From NCBI GenBank assembly GCA_045612065.1, contig JAZKYH010000059.1, forward strand, positions 38,426 through 102,425: 64,000 nt of DNA, read 5' to 3'. Made by a program: the position numbers and the translations under genes. Every line of letters starts with the position of its first letter. The first letter of the stretch is position 1. This DNA is from UBA1189 sp045612065. Its GTDB lineage: Bacteria > Bacteroidota > Bacteroidia > Bacteroidales > Bacteroidaceae. The notes beneath the pieces were generated by a model, which was not told the origin of the DNA, ran no database searches, and saw nothing but the letters and a program-made list of their open reading frames with translations. Positions 8,386 to 16,158 of the stretch are shown in pieces.

Positions 8386-9225
8386 ATGGCAAAAGACATC
8401 AAGAAAGATCCGCAGGAATATACTGTGGAAGAGAAGTTGAAATCATTGTACCAGTTGCAGGTTATCTTCTCGGAGATAGACCGCATCAAGACTCTTCGTG
8501 GCGAGCTCCCTCTTGAGGTGCAGGACCTTGAGGATGAGGTAGCTGGACTCCGCACTCGTATTGGAAATATCTCTGGAAGCATCGAAGAGATTAAGAGCGA
8601 AGAGGCTAAGCGTCGCAACAAGATTGAAGAGGCTAAGGCAATGATTGAGAAATATACCGAGGACCAGAACAACGTACGCAACAACCGTGAGTACGACCTC
8701 TTGGCCAAGGAAATCGAGTTCCAGACTCTCGAGGTGGAGTTCTGCGAGAAGAAACTCCGCCAGTATGCCGGCGACCTCAAGGTTAAGAACGAAGAGATTG
8801 AGCGCACCAATGCTTTGCTCGAAGAGCGTCTTGCAGCCCTTGAGGACAAGCGCAACGAGCTTGAAGAAATCGTTTCTGAGACCAAGGAAGAGGAGGAGAA
8901 GCTCCGCGACCGTGCCAAGGTGCTTGAGGGTACCATCGAGGCTCGTCTGTTGCAGTCGTTCAAGCGTATCCGTAAGAACACTCGCAATGGTCTCGGTGTA
9001 GTATATGTACAGCGTGATGCTTGCGGTGGTTGCTTCAACAAGATTCCGCCCCAGCGTCAGCTCGACATCAAGATGCGCAAGAAAATCATCGTATGTGAGT
9101 ATTGCGGTCGTATCATGATTGACCCTGAGTTGGCGGGTATCAAGGAGACTACCGTACAGGCTCCTGAGAAGAAGACCCGCAAGCGCGCCATCCGCAAGAA
9201 AGGCGACGAGGCTGCTGCAGAGTAA
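8386..9225 (+). CDS. C4-type zinc-ribbon coiled-coil protein
   Basis: A 279-residue protein with a long charged helical region (about residues 10-185, rich in Glu/Lys/Arg heptads such as RLAALEDKRNELEEIVSETKEEEE) followed by a zinc ribbon with CGGC and CEYCGR pairs, about residues 213-245. This layout matches the zf-RING_7/DUF164 family found across bacteria downstream of nif3-like genes. The function is unknown; proposed roles are in nucleic-acid binding or cell-envelope regulation. The C-terminus is a basic tail (EKKTRKRAIRKKG). It is co-transcribed with the nif3-like gene and ends at the terminator 9246-9280. Confidence 0.92.
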   Translation: MAKDIKKDPQEYTVEEKLKSLYQLQVIFSEIDRIKTLRGELPLEVQDLEDEVAGLRTRIGNISGSIEEIKSEEAKRRNKIEEAKAMIEKYTEDQNNVRNNREYDLLAKEIEFQTLEVEFCEKKLRQYAGDLKVKNEEIERTNALLEERLAALEDKRNELEEIVSETKEEEEKLRDRAKVLEGTIEARLLQSFKRIRKNTRNGLGVVYVQRDACGGCFNKIPPQRQLDIKMRKKIIVCEYCGRIMIDPELAGIKETTVQAPEKKTRKRAIRKKGDEAAAE

Positions 9226-9245
9226 ATCGTGTATATATAAATCTT

Positions 9246-9280
9246 AAAATGGCATCATTTGGTATGGTGCCATTTTTTTT
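9246..9280 (+). terminator. Rho-independent terminator after the zinc-ribbon gene
   Basis: The perfect 9-bp stem AAAATGGCA (9246-9254) pairs with TGCCATTTT (9268-9276) and is followed by a T-run. The loop contains the TTTG that serves as the -33 of the nrnA promoter, so terminator and promoter overlap physically. Confidence 0.85.
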
Positions 9281-9289
9281 GTACTTTTG
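9258..9289 (+). promoter_or_regulatory. Promoter of nrnA
   Basis: TTTG (9258-9261), 20 bp, then TACTTTTG (9282-9289), a full match to the Bacteroidetes consensus, 28 nt before the nrnA ATG. Confidence 0.8.
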
Positions 9290-9317
9290 TCCAATAAAGG
9301 TTTAGTATCAAATCAGA

Positions 9318-10343
9318 ATGATAGAGAATGTATTTAAGACAGATGATGTTGAACGCTTGGAAGCGATTATCAGCGAGAATAATTTCTTTGTACTTACCTG
9401 CCATGCAGGCCCCGATGGCGACGCCTTGGGCTCAACCTTGGGCTTTGCCCATTACTTGCGCGGATTGGGTAAAGAGGCGCAGGTGGTAGTGCCCGATGCA
9501 TTCCCCGATTTCTTGGCGTGGCTGCCCAGTGCACAAGATATACTGAGGTTTGACAAGTATCGCGACAAGACAGAGCTGATAATTGCTATGGCCGATGTCA
9601 TCTTTGCGATGGACTACAATGCGCTGAGTCGTGTGGATGATATGGGATCGCTGATTGCGAAGTCGAAAGCCAAGAAGGTGCTCGTAGACCATCATCTGCA
9701 GCCCGATAACTTCTGCGATTTGTCGTTCTCCTACCCACGATTGTCTTCTACATGTGAAGTGGTGTTCCGACTCATCGTGGCAATGGGTGGATACGAACAA
9801 CTCTCTAAGGCGGCTTGTGAGTGCATATATACCGGCATGATGACCGACACTGGATGCTTCTCCTATGGTCCCTGCACGCAAGAGGTCTACCTCATCATCA
9901 GTATGCTGATGCAGAAGGAAATCAATAAAGACCGCATATATAATAAGGTGTTCAACAACTACTCCGAAGGCCGTCTGCGCCTGATGGGTTATGTGCTGTA
10001 CGAGAAGATGCGCGTGTTCCCCGAGCTCCATGCCGCACTTATCACGCTGAGCAGGGAGGAGATGGCGCGGTTCAACTTCAACAAGGGCGACTCGGAAGGC
10101 TTGGTCAATATCCCCTTGCAGATGAAGGGCATCTACTTCTCGGCATTTCTGCGCGAGGATACCGATAAGGATCTCATCCGCGTGTCGCTGCGCTCACAAG
10201 GAACCTTTGCCTGCAATAAGTTTGCTGCGCAGTATTTCAGTGGTGGAGGACATCTCAATGCCTCGGGTGGACAGCACGATGGTACATTGGAAGAGGCCAT
10301 AGAGATATTCGAAAAGGGACTGGCAGAGTTTAATATGCCATAA
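9318..10343 (+). CDS. nrnA: DHH-family nanoRNase / PAP phosphatase (NrnA-type)
   Basis: The 341-residue protein is a DHH/DHHA1 phosphoesterase. It shows LTCHAGPDGDALGS (motif I), MDYNALSR, the DHH motif in VDHHLQPDNF near residue 120, MMTDTGCFSYG, and the DHHA1 motif SGGGHLNASGG near the C-terminus. NrnA-type enzymes degrade 2-5-nt RNAs to mononucleotides and dephosphorylate 3'-phosphoadenosine 5'-phosphate; which dominates here is not readable. Its length and motif order are normal. It has its own strong promoter. The next gene, a lipoprotein, starts 99 bp later with its own -7 element. Confidence 0.92.
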   Translation: MIENVFKTDDVERLEAIISENNFFVLTCHAGPDGDALGSTLGFAHYLRGLGKEAQVVVPDAFPDFLAWLPSAQDILRFDKYRDKTELIIAMADVIFAMDYNALSRVDDMGSLIAKSKAKKVLVDHHLQPDNFCDLSFSYPRLSSTCEVVFRLIVAMGGYEQLSKAACECIYTGMMTDTGCFSYGPCTQEVYLIISMLMQKEINKDRIYNKVFNNYSEGRLRLMGYVLYEKMRVFPELHAALITLSREEMARFNFNKGDSEGLVNIPLQMKGIYFSAFLREDTDKDLIRVSLRSQGTFACNKFAAQYFSGGGHLNASGGQHDGTLEEAIEIFEKGLAEFNMP

Positions 10344-10411
10344 AACCGTTATTATTGGATAAATATTTGAAAAAAAAGTAATAAGATAGCACATGTTGAT
10401 GTCGTTTTTAT

Positions 10412-10419
10412 TACTTTTG
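10412..10419 (+). promoter_or_regulatory. Promoter -7 element of the DUF4827 gene
   Basis: TACTTTTG matches TAnnTTTG and lies 23 nt before the start codon. No clear -33 is visible at the usual distance. Confidence 0.55.
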
Positions 10420-10442
10420 TAGAGATTTTTCAAGCATACTGA

Positions 10443-11057
10443 ATGAGAAGACACTTTTTTGTTGCAATAATAGCGCTATTTGCCACCGTGTGGTGTTCGT
10501 GTGAGGACTACGAGACATATGCCGAGATGAAAGAGAAGGAAAGGTTGTGTATCGAGGATTTCATACGCGAGCAGGGCATCAAGGTAATCAGCAAGGAGGA
10601 GTTTGAGAAAGATACCATTACCAATGTCGATGAGAACGAGTTTGTGCTCTTCGAGGATAGAGGTGTCTATATGCAGATTGAGCGCAAGGGTGAGGGGCGT
10701 ATGATGGAAGATGGCGACCGTGGTGTGTTCATGGCCCGATACTTGGAGATGAATATAGAGTCAGGCGATACCATTTCAGGCAATCTGTATGCCAATACAC
10801 CGGACTACTTCACCTGTAGCCGTAGTGGCGATGTCTTTACCGCATCGTTTACTCAGGGCTATATGCTCAGTGTGTACAGCAGCAGCGTTGTTCCTGGCGG
10901 ATGGCTGATACCGTTCAGCTACATCACTCCAGGACGTCCTAATGACAAGGCTGCCAAGGTGCGCTTGATATTGCCTCATGGTGAAAGCACCTCAATGGCT
11001 GCACAATATGTGTATCCCACCTATTATGAGATAACCTATATACCAGAACGAGAATAA
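10443..11057 (+). CDS. DUF4827 lipoprotein
   Basis: This 204-residue protein begins with a signal sequence and lipobox-like segment (FATVWCSCEDYE, Cys about residue 20). The rest matches the DUF4827 family restricted to Bacteroidales: YAEMKEKERLCIEDFIREQG, the DTITNVDENEFVLFEDRGVYMQI segment and a C-terminal GGWLIPFSYITPGRP. Family members have an FKBP-like fold but no known enzymatic role. It precedes glmM by 43 bp, an arrangement I recall as common in Bacteroides, so co-transcription with glmM is likely because no separate glmM promoter is evident. Confidence 0.88.
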   Translation: MRRHFFVAIIALFATVWCSCEDYETYAEMKEKERLCIEDFIREQGIKVISKEEFEKDTITNVDENEFVLFEDRGVYMQIERKGEGRMMEDGDRGVFMARYLEMNIESGDTISGNLYANTPDYFTCSRSGDVFTASFTQGYMLSVYSSSVVPGGWLIPFSYITPGRPNDKAAKVRLILPHGESTSMAAQYVYPTYYEITYIPERE

Positions 11058-11100
11058 TAGAACCAAACATTTAATAACTCACTTATATACCGGAAAGACT

Positions 11101-12492
11101 ATGACACTGATTAAGTCAATTTCAGGAATCCGCGGCACCATCGGTGGCGTGGCGGGCGAGGGTCTCAATCCGCTCGACATCACTAAGTTTGTAGCTGCTT
11201 ATGCTACATTAATCCGCAAGACTACTACCAACACAAGCAACACGATTGTGGTGGGTCGCGATGCTCGTATCTCTGGTGAGATGGTGCGCAGCTGCGTATG
11301 CGGCACACTCATGGGTATGGGCTTCGATGTTATCGACATAGGTTTGGCCTCTACTCCTACTACAGAGTTGGCTGTTACCATGTCTGGCTCATGCGGTGGT
11401 ATCATCCTTACTGCCAGCCACAACCCCCGTCAGTGGAATGCCCTCAAGCTCCTCAACGAGAAGGGTGAGTTCCTCAATGCTGTTGAGGGTGCCGAAGTGC
11501 TTGCACTCGCTGCTGCCGAGGCATTCGAGTTTGCCGACATCGACCACATCGGTCACTACACCAAGGATGACTCATACGACCAGAAGCACATCGACAGCGT
11601 ACTTGCTCTCGACCTCGTGGACGTTGAGGCTATCCGCAAGGCAAACTTCAAGGTAGCTATCGACTGCGTTAACTCTGTAGGTGGCGTGGTACTTCCCAAG
11701 TTGCTCAAGCAGCTCGGTGTGGAGACTATCGAAGGCCTCTACTGCGAGCCCACTGGTGACTTCCAGCACAACCCCGAGCCCTTGGAGAAGAACTTGACAG
11801 ACATCATGGGTCTCATGAAGAACTCAGACCTCGATGTTGCTTTTGTTGTTGACCCCGACGTTGACCGTCTCGCTATCATCGATGAAAAGGGTAATATGTA
11901 TGGTGAGGAGTACACCCTCGTGACCATTGCCGACTATATCCTTCAGCACACACCGGGTAACACCGTATCAAACCTCAGCTCTACCCGTGCGCTACGCGAC
12001 GTTACTCGTCAGTATGGCCTCGAGTACAACGCTTCAGCCGTAGGTGAGGTAAACGTAGTAACCAAGATGAAGGCTACCGGTGCCGTTATCGGTGGTGAGG
12101 GTAATGGAGGTGTCATCTATCCCGCCAGCCACTATGGTCGCGATGCTCTCGTAGGTATTGCCCTCTTCCTCACCTATCTTGCCAAGAAGCAGATGACCGT
12201 GAGTGAGCTCCGCAAGACCTATCCCGCTTACTACATGGCGAAGAACCGTATTGACCTCACTCCCGATGTTGACGTTGACGCTATCCTCGTGAAGGTTAAG
12301 GAAATCTATGCCAACGAAGAGGTAAACGATATTGACGGTGTGAAGATCGACTTCCCCGACAAGTGGGTACACTTGCGTAAGAGCAACACTGAGCCCATCA
12401 TCCGCGTATACTCTGAGGCAGGTTCTCCCGAGGAGGCCGAGGCTATCGGTGAGGCTGTGATGAAGGTGGTTTATGACCTCAGCAAGAAGTAA
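11101..12492 (+). CDS. glmM: Phosphoglucosamine mutase-type phosphohexomutase
   Basis: This 463-residue alpha-D-phosphohexomutase has the active-site serine loop TASHNPRQ (Ser106), the metal loop DPDVDR near residue 248, the sugar loop GEGNGG and the phosphate loop KSNTEPIIR. GlmM converts glucosamine-6-phosphate to glucosamine-1-phosphate for UDP-GlcNAc, and so for peptidoglycan and lipid A. Closely related phosphomannomutases or phosphoglucomutases share these motifs, so the sugar is inferred from family resemblance. It is the last clear gene of the plus-strand cluster. A hairpin at 12612-12644 and a second one at 12757-12799 follow. Confidence 0.9.
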   Translation: MTLIKSISGIRGTIGGVAGEGLNPLDITKFVAAYATLIRKTTTNTSNTIVVGRDARISGEMVRSCVCGTLMGMGFDVIDIGLASTPTTELAVTMSGSCGGIILTASHNPRQWNALKLLNEKGEFLNAVEGAEVLALAAAEAFEFADIDHIGHYTKDDSYDQKHIDSVLALDLVDVEAIRKANFKVAIDCVNSVGGVVLPKLLKQLGVETIEGLYCEPTGDFQHNPEPLEKNLTDIMGLMKNSDLDVAFVVDPDVDRLAIIDEKGNMYGEEYTLVTIADYILQHTPGNTVSNLSSTRALRDVTRQYGLEYNASAVGEVNVVTKMKATGAVIGGEGNGGVIYPASHYGRDALVGIALFLTYLAKKQMTVSELRKTYPAYYMAKNRIDLTPDVDVDAILVKVKEIYANEEVNDIDGVKIDFPDKWVHLRKSNTEPIIRVYSEAGSPEEAEAIGEAVMKVVYDLSKK

Positions 12493-12522
12493 TAAGATTC
12501 GTAGATTCTTAAGGTTTGCATT

Positions 12523-12591
12523 ATGTTACTCACGCTTTTTTTACTCAGTCTCGTTGGACTATTCGTAAGGAAGAAGAGAAAGAAAGCATAG
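12523..12591 (+). CDS. Possible 22-aa membrane microprotein
   Basis: An ATG-initiated frame of 22 codons lies 30 bp after glmM. It encodes a hydrophobic helix (MLLTLFLLSLVGLFV) followed by a polybasic tail (RKKRKKA), the shape of many small single-pass membrane proteins. There is no strong Shine-Dalgarno, but Bacteroidales rarely need one. No homologue is known to me, and a frame this short can arise by chance. Confidence 0.25.
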   Translation: MLLTLFLLSLVGLFVRKKRKKA

Positions 12592-12671
12592 TAATTGATG
12601 CTTATAATACAAAGAGGTGGGGTCGGTTATCTGCTCCACCTCTTGCTATATCTGAAGGCAACCTGTCACCT

Positions 12672-12893
12672 AATATAGGAATAAGACAAAATCATGTAAA
12701 CCTGTTATAGGAATAAACTTCAAAACTGACAACCTAAATCAGGAAACTACTGCTTGAAAAAAGCCTTTGTCCGTTAGAAAAATCAGACAAAGACTTTTTC
12801 AAAAACGGACGGCTCCAATTTTTTTATCAGACGGCTCCGATTTTCAAAACGGACAGCTCCAATTTTTCTACCAAACAGCTCCAATTTTCTCAT
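12672..12893. repeat. Hairpin plus 22-bp-period array, copy 1
   Basis: The element has three parts. An AT-rich lead (GACAACCTAAATCAGGAAAC) precedes a hairpin whose arms are GCCTTTGTCCG and CAGACAAAGAC around the loop TTAGAAAAAT. Four tandem units follow, with GGCTCC or AGCTCC cores at 12811, 12833, 12855 and 12877, exactly 22 bp apart, separated by A/T-rich linkers. The same lead, hairpin and units occur inverted at 60020-60228, and a short version is at 35641-35715. Confidence 0.8.
12757..12799 (+). terminator. Terminator-like hairpin inside repeat copy 1
   Basis: AAAAAGCCTTTGTCCG pairs with CAGACAAAGACTTTTT with mismatches, and the right arm ends in a T-run. It could terminate glmM transcripts, 265 bp downstream of the stop. 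Confidence 0.5.
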
Positions 12894-13175
12894 TAGGGCT
12901 CACAGTTCATCGCTCAAAGCTCCCTTATAACTTTTAATGCTATAACGAAATTACAAATATATATATAAAATTGTACAATTTTACATTAACGCAAAGTTGG
13001 TGTGCTCAGTTTGTGTTGACTATATCAAATATTTGAATATATGTTAGTTGTAAAGTTTTTACAAACTGTTGAGTCGTTTGGGAAATATGCCATGTGTGGT
13101 GATTTGGAATACTTCGTTTCTTCTCATATGCCTCATGGCTTTGTCGAGACTATCATAAATAATCGTTGTCACACC

Positions 13176-13768
13176 AATCACACACACCATCCTGAAGTAT
13201 CTGACGACCGTTGCGCTTTCTTGATGGGAAATACACTTGTTTGTGGTGTGGTCGAAGTAGTTGGAAAGAGTCTATATCGAGCGATTTATAACGAAGAGCC
13301 TGTATCTTCAAATCCCATATACACAAAAAGAAACAAATATTCAAGTTTGATTTGTTCGCAGAGGAGCGTGTAAACCTTGTTGTCAATACTCCCAAGAAGA
13401 CCTATACGTTAGACCTGATCGATCATCTCCTTGTAGGATTGGTAAAGCTAGAAAATTAGGATAATTTCTTGGATGACGCACCGAGCAAGATTTACTACAC
13501 AAGAAAGACAAAGTCATTCCTTTCTACCATTGCACTCAACAAACTCTACTACTTCATGCCCTACATTAAAGGCAAGGGAGTAAAGGACTTATTTATAGCA
13601 CGCTTCGGAAGCAAGACAGAAATCAATAAGGCAAGCCATGATACTGACCCTCGCTTGGTGTTTGAGTTAGAGTATCTCGAAAGTTTACCAGACTATAAGC
13701 CCATCAAACTCAATATCTTTAACTCGTTTAGAGATACGATATTGGGTAGTGTGGTTGAAATCGAATAA
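13176..13768 (+). pseudogene. Decayed 3' fragment of a cytosine-5 DNA methyltransferase gene
   Basis: The reading matches the last 190 or so residues of the methyltransferase at 55270-56991. It begins at NHTHHPEVSDDR, passes motif X (GNTLVCGVVEVVGKSLYRAI), and continues in the C-terminal extension to the end. Two lesions inactivate it. About 7 nt are missing near 13345, which shifts the frame just before FKFDLFAEERVNL, and an in-frame TAG at about 13456 interrupts VKLEN-DNFLD. A 9-nt in-frame deletion lies near 13600. No N-terminal catalytic region is present. The copy diverges at many codons from the live gene, so it is not a fresh duplication. It abuts repeat copy 1 upstream and the arginine-deiminase-like gene downstream. 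Confidence 0.9.
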
Positions 13769-13780
13769 TACAAGGTGTAT

Positions 13781-15028
13781 TTATTGACAGGCCTTGATGA
13801 CTTGTGTCATGCAGTGTGCTGCACCATAGCCCTTGATAAGTGTTTCGAGGGGAATCCACTCCACTTTCACGCCATGTTTGACAAGGGCCTTTTGTAACTC
13901 TCTTGACTGATTACCCACCGCCATGATGTGGCGCGGTGCAATGGTGAGAAAGTTGTTGGCATAGTGCAACTCATCTTCAAGCTTGATGGGGATGATGGTG
14001 AAACCTCTCTGCTTCAGGAATTCGACAAAAGGTATCTCACGGTGGGATAGCGTGTAGTTTTTTTCTCCAGGATTGCGGGTGTAGAGGTCTACGGTGACCC
14101 ACTCGGGCTCATCCTCCTTAGCGTGGAAACGGCTTTCAACGAGTGTGCATAGATCCTTGTCGATGATATTGAAATAGGTGTCGAGGTGCATTTGCATCTG
14201 CCACCACTTGTGGTCGTTCACCACGGCTATGGTATCGTGCCCAAAGGCATCGGCATGCATGATTTGTTCAATGGCATCGAGATTAGTGCGCATGCCACAG
14301 CCAATATATGAGATAGTACCGCCACGCAGGTAGTCACCCCCTTCGAGACGACCATCGCCAGTGATGGTGAGGATGGGCTTCACACCCAGTTGTTCATAGC
14401 AGAGTGCCACAATCTGCGTTTCATCGGCACGCTGTGTGGAGTTCATCCGCGCGATGATGTGTCCACGGGGAGTCGTGATGCTTTGGTCACGGGTGAAGTA
14501 GAGGTTCATCAGCGGCGAATGAGTGTATACGGCCTCTATTCCGGTGTTGTTGGCAGTGTTGCGAAGCTTCACCGTGGGGCGCAATAGGATGCAGCGAATG
14601 AGGTCGGCACGTGACATCTGGTCGATGGTACTGAGGCGATACGCTTCGTTCTCGGATGCTGCTGTATCCGTCAAGGCAGAGGTGTCGTAGGTGAGTGCGC
14701 TCATGGCACAAGCACGCAGTTTGTCCACGGGCACCTGATTGAGCAACTCGCGTATGGTGTATACTTCGATGCCATTACGCTCGAGGGCTTTGATGTAGCC
14801 CCGGTGCTCCTCGGCTGCCTTGTCTACATCAAAGTAGTACTCAAACAGACCTGCATAGGGGTGTATCACGCCATCGAAGAGCTCTTCGCCTGGGGTGTGC
14901 ATCAAGATGGCCTTGGCATAATCCCACTCCGAGTGGGGATAGGTGTTGTCGCTGTCTTGTGCAAACGTTACAAACGGAGTGGCAAGCGCCATAATAACGA
15001 GAATGACTGACCGGAAAAATATCTTCAT
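13781..15028 (-). CDS. Exported arginine deiminase-like amidinohydrolase
   Basis: A 415-residue protein of the arginine deiminase/amidinotransferase superfamily. After a signal peptide (residues 1 to about 23, ending TFAQ) the family motifs appear in order: FEYYFDV near the N-terminus, EGGDYLRGGTISYIGCGMRTN, the catalytic HLDT within QMHLDTYFNIIDKD, and the C-terminal GYGAAHCMTQ with nucleophile Cys406. Arginine deiminase converts arginine to citrulline and ammonia. Most bacterial ADIs are cytoplasmic, so the clear signal peptide suggests a periplasmic or secreted enzyme. It lacks similarity to the peptidylarginine deiminase of Porphyromonas as far as I can see. Two tandem promoter copies precede it. 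Confidence 0.88.
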   Translation of the reverse strand: MKIFFRSVILVIMALATPFVTFAQDSDNTYPHSEWDYAKAILMHTPGEELFDGVIHPYAGLFEYYFDVDKAAEEHRGYIKALERNGIEVYTIRELLNQVPVDKLRACAMSALTYDTSALTDTAASENEAYRLSTIDQMSRADLIRCILLRPTVKLRNTANNTGIEAVYTHSPLMNLYFTRDQSITTPRGHIIARMNSTQRADETQIVALCYEQLGVKPILTITGDGRLEGGDYLRGGTISYIGCGMRTNLDAIEQIMHADAFGHDTIAVVNDHKWWQMQMHLDTYFNIIDKDLCTLVESRFHAKEDEPEWVTVDLYTRNPGEKNYTLSHREIPFVEFLKQRGFTIIPIKLEDELHYANNFLTIAPRHIMAVGNQSRELQKALVKHGVKVEWIPLETLIKGYGAAHCMTQVIKACQ

Positions 15029-15052
15029 AATTAAATTAAGGTGTTATTTCTG

Positions 15053-15085
15053 CAAATATACGAAGAAGCGAGCGAGAAATGTCAA
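15053..15085 (-). promoter_or_regulatory. Proximal promoter of the arginine deiminase-like gene
   Basis: Minus strand TATATTTG (15053-15060) matches TAnnTTTG, with TTG at 15083-15085 within the palindrome CAAGTAAACTTG, spacing 22 bp. It lies 25 nt before the start. Confidence 0.6.
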
Positions 15086-15136
15086 GTTTACTTGAATATT
15101 TCTTTCAGCGAGCGAAAGTATATTAGAGGTTCATCT

Positions 15137-15169
15137 CAATTATACGAAGAAGCGAGCGAGAAACGTCAA
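15137..15169 (-). promoter_or_regulatory. Distal, duplicated promoter of the arginine deiminase-like gene
   Basis: The same module is repeated 84 bp upstream: TTG (15167-15169), 22 bp including TTTCTCGCTCGCTTCTTCG, then TATAATTG, one mismatch from TAnnTTTG. The palindrome arm is partly lost (CAAGTTTTTCTG), so this may be a weakened copy. Confidence 0.45.
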
Positions 15170-15215
15170 GTTTTTCTGAATATTTCTTATTCTGTCTTGA
15201 AAGTCCGTACAAATC

Positions 15216-15246
15216 TTGGTGCTTGAATGAAAGTTTACTATTTTTG
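15216..15246 (+). promoter_or_regulatory. Promoter of the GNAT gene
   Basis: TTG (15216-15218), 20 bp, then TATTTTTG (15239-15246), 18 nt before the ATG at 15265. It excludes the in-frame TTG start at 15223. Confidence 0.7.
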
Positions 15247-15264
15247 TGGAAAAGAAGAACCACT

Positions 15265-15894
15265 ATGAGCACCCAACGAGATTCTGCATTCAAGGATTGC
15301 TACATCATGCAGCACGATGATATTGAGCGTTTTGCCGATACGCTTGCCGATGGTTTCGGGCAATATGCTCTGTTCCAATACATCTGCGGCGGAGTATACG
15401 ATCACGATAAGATAAAGCGTTTCTGGGCTGTATCTATAGCCCTTGCTCCCGCCAATGCAGTCTGCATAGCCGATAGTGAAGAAATCAACTCCGTATTGAT
15501 ATACATCCCTCCGAAAAGCCCGGAGCCAGGTATACTCTCTTACTTGAAGGTTGGTGGGGTGAAGATGTATCTAAAGATGGGCATGCAATGGCTTTACAGG
15601 CTGCTACGCTTTGATTCCGCAGTTCAAAAGATGGCTTCCCGGCACAAGACCGACGACGACGGGTATCTGATGGCTTTTGCCACACGCATCGACAAGCAGG
15701 GACAGCACTATGGGAAGCCTCTCATGGATGCACTCTTGCGCTATCTTGATGCCTCGGGCGAGGGATGCTACCTCGAAACATTGAAGGATGGGAATGTGCC
15801 TCTGTATAACCATTTCTCTTTCGAACTCAAGGAGCAGAAGGCGCTGGATTTCGGTAATCTCACTCTCTATGCAATGTATCGTCCGGGAAAGTAG
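15265..15894 (+). CDS. GNAT family N-acetyltransferase
   Basis: This 209-residue protein looks like a GCN5-related acetyltransferase. The N-terminal beta-strand and helix (YIMQHDDIERFADTLADGF) precede a core with a divergent acetyl-CoA loop (DKQGQHYGKPLMDALLRYLD, residues about 150-170), then CYLETLKDGNVPLYNHFSFEL, the usual GNAT strand 6 and helix. The substrate is unknown. The promoter at 15216-15246 fixes the start at MSTQRD. It diverges from the arginine-deiminase-like gene with a 236-bp spacer holding both promoters. Confidence 0.85.
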   Translation: MSTQRDSAFKDCYIMQHDDIERFADTLADGFGQYALFQYICGGVYDHDKIKRFWAVSIALAPANAVCIADSEEINSVLIYIPPKSPEPGILSYLKVGGVKMYLKMGMQWLYRLLRFDSAVQKMASRHKTDDDGYLMAFATRIDKQGQHYGKPLMDALLRYLDASGEGCYLETLKDGNVPLYNHFSFELKEQKALDFGNLTLYAMYRPGK

Positions 15895-15933
15895 ATGATG
15901 TAACTCTCATCTTAAAGTACAACAAAACACCTC

Positions 15934-16011
15934 AAGGAAACAGTCGATTATTCGGTAGAAGATGCCAAGTTCATGGCTCTGCCCGAACTCACTACCTACA
16001 ATACATTATAG
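15934..16011 (+). pseudogene. Possible 26-codon C-terminal remnant of an unidentified gene
   Basis: The frame reads KETVDYSVEDAKFMALPELT and then TYNTL before a TAG. The composition is protein-like and there is no start codon or upstream continuation in the same frame; a one-base shift would extend it with KYNKTP. I do not recognise the source. Confidence 0.2.
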
Positions 16012-16056
16012 TAATAATATAACAGTTGTTCAATCGCTCAAATTTTCAGCGTGATT

Positions 16057-16158
16057 GTCATCCTGATGTAGGAAGGATCCCGCCAGGGACTAGGCAAGAG
16101 ACTTTGCAAGATTGCCTTAACGGAGGCCTAAAGGTAGTTTTGCTTTGTTCAGAATGAC
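16057..16158. repeat. Intergenic repeat with GTCATCCTGA / TCAGAATGAC ends
   Basis: GTCATCCTGA at 16057-16066 is mirrored by TCAGAATGAC at 16149-16158. The inner part (GAAGGATCCCGC, then ACTAGGCAA) parallels 49954-49998 (GTCATCCTGA, GAAGGATCTCGC, ACTAGACAA). A weak relative is at 35591-35630. Confidence 0.5.

Larger units (their letters stand above)
12592..13175. other. Gene-poor interval after glmM
   Basis: It holds a hairpin at 12612-12644 (AAGAGGTGG paired with CCACCTCTT), the 22-bp-period array with its own hairpin (12672-12893), and about 270 bp of AT-rich sequence leading into the methyltransferase pseudogene. A TTG-initiated 64-codon frame at 12516-12710 crosses these and is not convincing. 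Confidence 0.6.

Noticed and set aside
12516..12710. 64-codon protein after glmM
   Set aside because: It starts with TTG, crosses a hairpin and enters the repeat; the residues show no protein-like pattern.
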